From an uncultured Acidimicrobiaceae bacterium (GTDB taxonomy: Bacteria > Actinomycetota > Acidimicrobiia > Acidimicrobiales > RAAP-2), in the NCBI GenBank assembly GCA_937894805.1, contig CALAYR010000092.1, positions 1 to 13,798 of the forward strand: 13,798 nucleotides of DNA. Direction: 5' to 3'. The position numbers and the translations under genes are program-made. Under the pieces are notes generated by a model that was not told the origin of the DNA, searched no databases, and saw only the letters and a list, made by a program, of their open reading frames with translations. Of the stretch, positions 6,821 to 12,946 are shown one piece after another. Within the stretch, counting starts at the first letter, position 1, and every line of letters begins with the position of its first letter.

Positions 6821-8173
6821 GTGAACACCAGTGACGTCTTTAAGGCCTACGACATCCGCGGCACCTACCCCAACCAGATCAACGAAGACCTGGCTCGGGC
6901 CGTCGGATCAGCCTTTGCGACCTTCACCAAGGCCCCCCACATCGTGATGGCTAAGGACATGCGCCCCTCCGGTGTGACGCTCTGCGCGGCCTTCGCCGAG
7001 GGCGCCCGCGCCGTTGGCACCAAGGTCACCGACTTGGGGCTGGCCTCCACGGACTTTCTCTACTTCGCCGCCGGTCACCTCAACCTGCCCGGTGCGATGT
7101 GGACCGCTTCGCACAACCCCGCGCAGTACAACGGGATCAAGCTCTGCCTCGAAGGGGCCAAGCCCGTGGGTGCCGACACTGGTCTAAAAGAAATCGAAGC
7201 ACTGACGAATCAGTTCTTGGCTGCGCCTGCTGCGGGTCCTCTGGCCGAGGCCGACGAACAGGACCTCATTACCGCGTGGGTCAAGCACGTCCACTCCTTT
7301 GTCGACACCACCAAGCTCCGTCCACTGAAGGTCGTGGCCGACACGGCGAATGGCATGGGTGGCTTTGTCGCCCCCAAGGTCTTCGCCGGTCTGCCCTTTG
7401 ATCTGGAGATCATGTACCCCGAGCTGGACGGCACCTTCCCGAACCACCCGGCCGACCCGATTCAGCCCGAGAACCTCGTGGACCTCCAGGCCCGCGTCCT
7501 CGAAGTTGGCGCCGACGTCGGTCTGGCCTTTGACGGTGACGCTGACCGTGTCTTTTTGATTGACGAGAAGGCCCAACCCGTGAGCGGTTCGGTCACGACG
7601 GCCATGGTCGCTGACGCCATGTTGCGCCGTAACCCCGGCGCCACGATTCTCCACAACTTGATCTGCTCGAAGTCGGTGGCCGAAGTGATTGCCGAAGGCG
7701 GTGGCACCGCGGTGCGGACCCGCGTCGGTCACAGCTTTATTAAGCAGGTCATGGCCGAGACTGGTGCAATCTTTGGTGGCGAGCACTCGGGCCACTACTA
7801 CTTCCGTGACAACTACCGGGCCGACTCGGGCATCATCACGGCCATGATTGTGCTCGAGCTCATGAGTGAGTCCAACCTGCCGCTCTCAGAGTTCGTGAAG
7901 CCCTACCAGCGCTACGTCGCTTCGGGTGAGATCAACACCGAAGTGCCGAACCCACCGGCCACCGTCGAAGCTCTCGCTGAGCGTGTGGCGCAGCCCGGGG
8001 TCGTGGCCGACCGACTCGACGGACTGACGGTGGACCACGGAACCTGGTGGTACAACGTGCGGCCGAGTAACACAGAGCCGCTGCTACGACTAAACGTCGA
8101 AGCCCCAACCGAGACCGAATGTGCCCAACGCGTGAGTGAAGTACTCGCGCTTATTAGTGAGGTGAAGAAGTGA
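6821..8173 (+). CDS. manB: phosphomannomutase/phosphoglucomutase (alpha-D-phosphohexomutase)
   Basis: A 450-aa cytoplasmic phosphohexomutase that interconverts hexose 6-phosphate and hexose 1-phosphate, feeding GDP-mannose or related sugar nucleotides for glycans. All four family motifs are present: active-site T-A-S-H-N-P at 95-100 with S97 as the phosphoserine, metal-binding D-G-D-A-D-R at 238-243, sugar-binding G-E-H-S-G-H at 320-325, and phosphate-binding R-P-S-N-T-E-P at 414-420. Length is typical. Whether mannose or glucose is preferred cannot be read from the sequence; mannose is suggested because actinobacteria often carry a ManB-type mutase next to a Trm112-like gene. The GTG start at 6821 lies 8 nt after TAGGCT without a Shine-Dalgarno sequence. 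Its TGA stop overlaps the ATG of the downstream small gene, indicating an operon. Confidence 0.93.
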   Translation: MNTSDVFKAYDIRGTYPNQINEDLARAVGSAFATFTKAPHIVMAKDMRPSGVTLCAAFAEGARAVGTKVTDLGLASTDFLYFAAGHLNLPGAMWTASHNPAQYNGIKLCLEGAKPVGADTGLKEIEALTNQFLAAPAAGPLAEADEQDLITAWVKHVHSFVDTTKLRPLKVVADTANGMGGFVAPKVFAGLPFDLEIMYPELDGTFPNHPADPIQPENLVDLQARVLEVGADVGLAFDGDADRVFLIDEKAQPVSGSVTTAMVADAMLRRNPGATILHNLICSKSVAEVIAEGGGTAVRTRVGHSFIKQVMAETGAIFGGEHSGHYYFRDNYRADSGIITAMIVLELMSESNLPLSEFVKPYQRYVASGEINTEVPNPPATVEALAERVAQPGVVADRLDGLTVDHGTWWYNVRPSNTEPLLRLNVEAPTETECAQRVSEVLALISEVKK

Positions 8174-8400
8174 TGGCCCTAGACCAATTTCTCGTGAGCG
8201 TGCTCCAAGACCCCACCGATCACGACGTGCTCTACTACGTCGAATCAGCGCAAGTCCTCTACAACCCCCGCCGCAAAGTGGCCTACGCCATCAACGGCGC
8301 GATCCCCGTGTTGCTGCCCGACGAGGCCCGTGAGGTTTCCGAGGCCGAGCACACCCAGTTCACGGCCGCCGGGGCGTATGTCGTGACGGGTACGAAGTAA
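8173..8400 (+). CDS. Trm112-like small protein lacking the zinc cysteines
   Basis: A 75-aa protein with the shape of the Trm112/UPF0434 family: a short N-terminal helix (D-Q-F-L-V-S-V-L), a central strand pair, then A-I-N-G-A-I-P-V-L-L-P-D-E-A near residues 41-54, matching the family's conserved I-x-x-G-I-P-V-L-L ending. Classical members carry a C-P-x-C pair near the N-terminus; here that segment reads Q-D-P-T-D-H-D, and the protein has no cysteine at all. It is therefore probably not a zinc protein. Trm112 proteins act as small partners of methyltransferases; the function here is unknown. ATG at 8173 was preferred over GTG 8170 because GAGGTGA (8159-8165) is 7 nt upstream, the better spacing. 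It overlaps the mutase stop by 1 nt, so it is translationally coupled. Confidence 0.75.
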   Translation: MALDQFLVSVLQDPTDHDVLYYVESAQVLYNPRRKVAYAINGAIPVLLPDEAREVSEAEHTQFTAAGAYVVTGTK

Positions 8401-8461
8401 GTAGTTCGTTGCCGTAGTACCGCGTTGGGTCATGCGGGACTGAATTAACGACGGACGGGAC

Positions 8462-9052
8462 TTACTCCCAGCCCAGTTCGTTGGTGAGCTCACCTAGTTG
8501 CGAAATCAAGGTTCCCAACAGGACCAGGGAGTCATCCATCGCCTGGGGTGAAAAGAGCGCGGGCTGCGCGGGTGTCAAGAGAACCTGCGACTGGATGTAG
8601 GCAATGACAATCACGAGTAGGGCCGACTTGCCCCGCTCACTCGGCAGGTCCTCGACGTGCAAGTTGCGAAGAGAGGCCGCTCGAAACCTCTCCAGAAAAG
8701 GCGTGCCACCGGCGATGCGCGTGAGATCGGTTCCCGACAGGGTTAACCACGCGACGAATCGCATCCACTGATACATCTCAGGAATTGGCGTGATACCGAT
8801 GGTGTCACTGGACTCGAGAACATCGATGGCCCGGCTTTCGACGAGCCGCAGGGCGGCGATAAAGAGATTCTCGAGCGTCTCGAAATTCCGGAAGATGACG
8901 TTGGGGTCCATCTGGACCTCCTGGGCGATTCGCCGGGCCGTGATCTCGGGGAAGGGAATCGTCTCGGCTAGATGCATCACGGCTTCGAGAAGCAGGACTC
9001 GGGCCTCGGGTCCGGTCGTTCGGTGTTTGGTGAGGGGGAGTTCTTCCGGCAT
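8462..9052 (-). CDS. TetR-like transcriptional regulator
   Basis: A 196-aa protein with a TetR-type N-terminal DNA-binding domain. Residues about 15-60 (from V-L-L-L-E-A-V-M through E-I-T-A-R-R-I-A-Q-E-V-Q-M-D-P-N-V-I-F-R-N-F) follow the TetR helix-turn-helix pattern, with the usual x-x-I-F-x-x-F ending and a long alpha-helical ligand/dimer domain after it. No ligand can be named. The ATG at 9050-9052 was chosen because the HTH then begins at a normal distance from the N-terminus. A longer reading from TTG 9175 would add 41 low-quality residues and run through the promoter of the divergent gene. TAGGGT lies 13 nt upstream, so the leader would be very short. It probably controls the divergent secreted protein, itself, or both. 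Confidence 0.78.
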   Translation of the reverse strand: MPEELPLTKHRTTGPEARVLLLEAVMHLAETIPFPEITARRIAQEVQMDPNVIFRNFETLENLFIAALRLVESRAIDVLESSDTIGITPIPEMYQWMRFVAWLTLSGTDLTRIAGGTPFLERFRAASLRNLHVEDLPSERGKSALLVIVIAYIQSQVLLTPAQPALFSPQAMDDSLVLLGTLISQLGELTNELGWE

Positions 9053-9189
9053 AACGCTCGAGCCAACCCTACTGTTCACCGAAAATTCGTCTAGGGAATG
9101 GTGAAAATGGCGCTGCGCACCGCTATTCTGCCATATGTCATCTAAGGTGACATTACAAGAATTTCTCCCCCCCAAACGAGGAAAGCACC
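9053..9189. promoter_or_regulatory. divergent TetR / secreted-protein control region with pseudo-palindromic operator
   Basis: A near-palindrome TGTCATC-TAA-GGTGACA (9137-9153 within ATGTCA...TGACAT at 9135-9153) has the size and form of a TetR-family operator. Upstream of it, TATTCT (9124-9129) is a candidate -10 for the plus-strand gene, so the operator would sit at or just after the transcript start. TTCACC (9075-9080) and GGTGAA (9100-9105) form another spaced inverted pair. GAGGAAAG (9178-9185) is a clear ribosome binding site for the secreted protein. TAGGGT on the minus strand (9072-9067) is a candidate -10 for the regulator. Confidence 0.5.
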
Positions 9190-12100
9190 ATGAAGCTCAT
9201 GCGCTCCACCACTCTGGCCACCATGGCCCTGACACTCCTGTCGGTCCTCCCACTGGCCGGACCGGCCTCGGCCCAGAGTGTGAGTCACACCGCCCCGGCC
9301 GTGAGCACCAAGACCTGGACCGTGCAGGGTGCCCTGACGATTGGCAAGACTGCCGTGATCTTCCCGGTGGGCTCCACCTTCACGGCCAGTTACAACGCGA
9401 ACGATGGTGCGTTGACCAACGGATCACTTTCGGTCCCCGAGCGCACAATCAGCTGGCCCGGAATGGAGGCTGATATTTCGGTCAAGCTCAAGGACCTCGG
9501 TGACGCCACTGGCTGGCTGGCACCCAACGGCTACGCCACCATCAGTGATTCCTTAACGGCCACCATCAACAACAGTTTGCTTCCCGTGCCGTGTGACGTG
9601 GGGCCCATGGACATCACCGTGAGTACGGCCTCTGCTGGGGGGTCTGTGTTCCAGGGCGCTCCGTCGACCGGAACGTTGGTTGATGCTGAGATCACCGCAC
9701 CGCGTCCCACGGTGGCCGGTGTGTGCACTGACGAATGGGCCAATCTCTACAGCCATCTCCCGCTACCGGCGACCGGCAACGTCACGGTGACGTTGACTGA
9801 GGTCGTAAACCCGGTGCCGAGCTGGAGTACCAAGACCTGGGCCGTTCAGGGCACGTTGGCCATTGGCCAAATCTCCCTCAAATTCCCCGCGGGTTCACGG
9901 TTCACGGCCAGGTACGACGCCAACAGTGGAACACTGGCCAACGGATCACTCTCGGTTCCCGAGTCCACGCTCTACGGCATGTTTACGGTGAAGTTAAAGG
10001 ACCTCGGTGACGCCACCGGGACCCTGGCGCCCAACGGCGTGGCCACGATCAGCGAAACATTGACGGCCACGATGAATCTCTCGGGCATGAACGCTCCCTG
10101 CGACATTGGACCGATGGCCATCACGGTGGGCACACTCGCCGCCGGGGGATCGGCATTCCACGGCACTCCCGCATCGGGGACGTTGGTTGACCCCCTCTTC
10201 ACCGCCCCGAGTCCGACGGTGACCAGTCAATGTCCCGAGGAGATCGCGGGTATTTACAGTCCGTTGCCCTCCAACGGTTCGGTGACGGTGACGCTGACCG
10301 AAATTCTGCCCCCGCCGGCCGTCATTTACGATCCCATGCAACGGCCAACATTTCCAACTGGTGTCAAAGATGCGAATGCCGTGGAAATCTTCTACGCCAT
10401 CTCCTGTAGCTCTCCCGGTAACTGCACCGCCGCCGGCTCTTTTGTTGCGGCCTCGGATGGCCATGCTCACCCGATGACGCAGACGTCGACCAACGGCGTC
10501 TGGGCCCCAGTGGTGCCCACCGACGTGACGGGCATCGCCGGCAGTGGTGCCGACGGTGGTCTCTATTCAATTTCGTGTACCGCACCGGGCTACTGCACGG
10601 CCGCCGGCTCATTCAACCACCGGGCCATAACGCAAACATCCACCAATGGCGTGTGGGCTCCCGCGGTCGAGGCAGTCTTCAGCTCGGACACTGTCCGGGG
10701 CACTGACGGCACGAACGACCGCTTTACCTCGATTTCCTGCTACTTCCGCGGCTACTGCACGGCCGTAGGGGAGTACGCCAGTGGCGATTACAAATCACCA
10801 ATGACCGCGACGATGACGAATGGTGTCTGGGGTCCAGTGACCGTGGTGGAACTACCTAGTTACCTCGATCACGAGGCGGAAACTTCGTACTCGCAGGTTT
10901 CATGCCCCGCACCCGGTTTCTGCACGGCGACCGGCTACTCCTTCTCGGGTACCGAGGGCTATACCAACACCTTCACCTCCACCTCCAGGATGGGGGTGTG
11001 GGGAGAGTTGGTGATCTTGACGAAAGTCAAGATCGAGGCGCTCTCGTGCACCCAGCCCGGGTACTGCACCGGGGCCGGTTCCTACCGCGATGGCACCGAT
11101 GACCCAGGCGCCATGACCATCACTATGGTCGATGGCAATTGGTACACGCGGGGGACTGAGCCGGTCTACATCGACCCGGTCAAGGAGGCCGAGTACCCCG
11201 ATTCCGAGCTCACGGCGATTTCCTGCACCGCGCCCGGGTACTGCACGGCAGTTGGAACCTACAGCGATTCGAACGGCGGCGATCAGCCTCTACTCACCAC
11301 CTCGACTCAGGACCTCTGGTCGTCGGTGGCCGTCTCGGATGCTCAAGACTCTCTCGGTCGTGCGATGACGTGGCCAGAATTCAGTGCGATCTCCTGTTTC
11401 AGTCCCGGGAACTGTACGGCCGCCGGTACCGCACAATCTGACTCACAGAACCTGGCCGTAACCCTTCGTCAGACCGATGGCGTGTGGGCGCCCTTCGTGG
11501 CGGCCAACTTTGGTTCCAGCGACACGCAGTCCCCGTACTCGGTCTTCTCCTCCATCTCGTGCAGTGGACCCACTAGCTGCACGGCGGCCGGCGCGTACGT
11601 GACCCCTGAGTACTACCCGATCGCCATGACGATGAGCATTCATCCGTCCTACCCCAGCGCCCCGGTGAATGTCACGGCCGAAGGTGCCCCCGGTCACGCC
11701 ATTGTGAGCTGGCAGCCACCCACGAACACCTACGGTGCGCCAGTCACGGAGTATCGAGTCACGGTCTTTCGTGGGGCGAGAAAGACCGTGGTCAGCACGA
11801 CCCCGGTCTCGGGTAGTGCCACGCAAACGGTCATTACCCTGCCCGTTGGCTCGTACTCCGTCTCCGTGACCGCAGTGACGGCGAACGGCGTTGGCGCCAG
11901 TGCTACGACGTCAATGTTCTCGGTGACCTCGACGAAGGGCGTACGGGTGCCCCCCGCGCCGCGCATCATGCCGTCCAAGGTCGCTGACCGTCAAGTGACG
12001 GTCTCGTGGCTCCCACCAGCGCTGAGTGATGGTGGTTCACCGATCTACCAGTACGTCGTTTCGGACGGACAGGGACACGGCTGTGCCGTCGGCACCGACG

Positions 12101-12522
12101 CCCGGGTGGCCGTGAACAAGTTCAGCTGCACCGTGACCGGTCTGACCAATGGCCGCTTCTACGGCTTCTCGGTCCAGGCCGTCAACATCATGGGTCTCTC
12201 GGTCGCCTCGTCGGTGAAGGTATTGGGCCCAGCCTCGGCCCCCACGTCGGCCCCCACGCTGAGCGTGAGCGAGATCACCGCCAAACGCGCCACCTTCGAC
12301 ATCACCGCTCCGGCCGACATGGGTGGACGGGAGTTGCTCTACTACCGCGTCAGCTACAACAACGGCCGGACCTGGACCTCACTGGCCAACTACACCAAGG
12401 ACGACCAGGTCTACTTCGGCCTCTTGAAGCCCAACACCACCTACCACGTACTCATCAGTGCGAGGAATGCAATCGGTGCCGGCCCGGCGGCGTCGGTGAC
12501 CTTTAAGACCGCGAGGAAGTAG
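9190..12522 (+). CDS. large secreted multidomain protein: tandem beta domains, Cys-repeat propeller-like region, three FN3-like domains
   Basis: A 1110-aa exported protein of unknown function. Residues 1-28 form a signal peptide (basic start, hydrophobic core, A-S-A before the predicted cut after A28). Residues about 38-204 and 213-372 are two copies of one beta-rich domain; both share K-D-L-G-D-A-T-G and a cysteine pair (C135/C179, C304/C348). Residues about 401-819 hold eight repeats of S-C-x5-C-T-A-x-G followed in most by Q-T-S-T-N-G-V-W-A-P-like strands. Residues 820-914, 919-1014 and 1017-1108 are fibronectin type III-like domains (V-S-W-x-P-P; T-Y-H-V-L-I-S-A-R-N-A-I-G-A-G). There is no LPxTG motif or C-terminal membrane helix, so release or non-covalent surface attachment is likely. 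The ATG at 9190 has GAGGAAAG upstream. An adhesive or recognition role is an inference. It is probably controlled by the divergent TetR-like regulator. Confidence 0.9.
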   Translation: MKLMRSTTLATMALTLLSVLPLAGPASAQSVSHTAPAVSTKTWTVQGALTIGKTAVIFPVGSTFTASYNANDGALTNGSLSVPERTISWPGMEADISVKLKDLGDATGWLAPNGYATISDSLTATINNSLLPVPCDVGPMDITVSTASAGGSVFQGAPSTGTLVDAEITAPRPTVAGVCTDEWANLYSHLPLPATGNVTVTLTEVVNPVPSWSTKTWAVQGTLAIGQISLKFPAGSRFTARYDANSGTLANGSLSVPESTLYGMFTVKLKDLGDATGTLAPNGVATISETLTATMNLSGMNAPCDIGPMAITVGTLAAGGSAFHGTPASGTLVDPLFTAPSPTVTSQCPEEIAGIYSPLPSNGSVTVTLTEILPPPAVIYDPMQRPTFPTGVKDANAVEIFYAISCSSPGNCTAAGSFVAASDGHAHPMTQTSTNGVWAPVVPTDVTGIAGSGADGGLYSISCTAPGYCTAAGSFNHRAITQTSTNGVWAPAVEAVFSSDTVRGTDGTNDRFTSISCYFRGYCTAVGEYASGDYKSPMTATMTNGVWGPVTVVELPSYLDHEAETSYSQVSCPAPGFCTATGYSFSGTEGYTNTFTSTSRMGVWGELVILTKVKIEALSCTQPGYCTGAGSYRDGTDDPGAMTITMVDGNWYTRGTEPVYIDPVKEAEYPDSELTAISCTAPGYCTAVGTYSDSNGGDQPLLTTSTQDLWSSVAVSDAQDSLGRAMTWPEFSAISCFSPGNCTAAGTAQSDSQNLAVTLRQTDGVWAPFVAANFGSSDTQSPYSVFSSISCSGPTSCTAAGAYVTPEYYPIAMTMSIHPSYPSAPVNVTAEGAPGHAIVSWQPPTNTYGAPVTEYRVTVFRGARKTVVSTTPVSGSATQTVITLPVGSYSVSVTAVTANGVGASATTSMFSVTSTKGVRVPPAPRIMPSKVADRQVTVSWLPPALSDGGSPIYQYVVSDGQGHGCAVGTDARVAVNKFSCTVTGLTNGRFYGFSVQAVNIMGLSVASSVKVLGPASAPTSAPTLSVSEITAKRATFDITAPADMGGRELLYYRVSYNNGRTWTSLANYTKDDQVYFGLLKPNTTYHVLISARNAIGAGPAASVTFKTARK
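9298..10305 (+). repeat. tandem duplication of a ~165-aa beta-rich domain
   Basis: The coding sequence for residues 37-206 and 211-372 of the secreted protein is a tandem repeat. A 20-base identical stretch beginning aaggacctcggtgac occurs at 9490-9509 and 9997-10016 (offset 507). Another shared stretch beginning ggatcact lies at 9421 and 9943 (offset 522); the 15-bp difference reflects extra residues in copy 1 (near I-S-W-P-G). Nearly identical DNA blocks indicate a fairly recent duplication. Confidence 0.8.
10390..11646 (+). repeat. eight Cys-x5-Cys protein repeats (propeller-like)
   Basis: The cysteine pairs fall at residues 406/412, 463/469, 517/523, 572/578, 620/626, 679/685, 736/742 and 791/797, with a period of 48-59 residues. 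The core is I-S-C-x-x-P-G-x-C-T-A-x-G. The pairs are always six residues apart, which fits a disulfide within each unit. Eight beta-strand-rich units of this length suggest one beta-propeller of about eight blades, by inference. Confidence 0.75.
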
Positions 12523-12550
12523 TCCCAACCTCCCAGGGGGACAACTTCCG

Positions 12551-12611
12551 AACGGGAAACCGACATGGATCGTTGCGGCTGGTACGCAGCGATCCATGGT
12601 GGTTCCCGGTT
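12551..12611. terminator. strong stem-loop, probable bidirectional terminator
   Basis: CATGGATCG (12564-12572) pairs perfectly with CGATCCATG (12590-12598). The stem continues inward (T-T-G-C-G with C-G-C-A-G, one G-T wobble) to a 7-nt loop. Outside it, AACGGGAAACC (12551-12561) pairs imperfectly with GGTTCCCGGTT (12601-12611). It lies 29 bp after the secreted-protein stop, between convergent genes. Only a weak T-rich tail (TTGTTCT) follows, so termination is likely but not certain. Confidence 0.5.
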
Positions 12612-12946
12612 GTTCTAAATGCCACATGTGGTGGATGAATATTTTGGACAGTCCGACTACGCCCGACCAGGTCTACGCCAACTTTTCAGTCACTCAAACC
12701 TCCGGTAGTCCCTACATGAACTCCGCATCTTCGCCGGCTTAGTCAGGCACCACCTTCGAAAACAACCGACGTTGCGCCAATTCTCTGCAAAATCTTGGTG
12801 TCGTCACTTTTCTCCAATTTGACAAAATTATGCCAAGCGCTTCTTCGAGCCCGGGTGGCATCGGGAGAAGTCCTCTACCTAGACCAATTGTCGAAGGGGA
12901 GTGCTCAGTTTCATATGCATTACCTAGGTGAGAGACCTTGAATCCG
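12612..12946. other. intergenic stretch without a recognisable gene
   Basis: Between the stem-loop and the end of the minus-strand nuclease gene I see no convincing gene. There is a 10-bp palindrome CCACATGTGG (12622-12631) and a 38-codon reading frame (ATG 12626 to TAG 12742, plus strand) with no ribosome binding site and no recognised family. The stretch appears less GC-rich than the core genes, as does the flanking nuclease gene, and may be decayed accessory DNA. Confidence 0.4.

Noticed and set aside
7184..7795. 203-codon minus-strand frame inside the mutase gene
   Set aside because: Antisense to all the central mutase motifs; His/Gly/Arg-rich composition marks it as a shadow.
9053..9175. 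41-residue N-terminal extension of the TetR-like regulator from TTG 9175
   Set aside because: It would run through the operator and promoter of the divergent gene, and the added residues do not resemble a TetR N-terminus.
9190..12522. CRISPR-like or tandem DNA repeat array
   Set aside because: The repeats in this region are protein repeats with diverged DNA and open reading frame throughout, not regularly spaced identical direct repeats.
12626..12742. 38-codon plus-strand reading frame after the palindrome
   Set aside because: No ribosome binding site, no hydrophobic or other feature beyond chance, and no recognised family. It could be a gene remnant, but I cannot support it.
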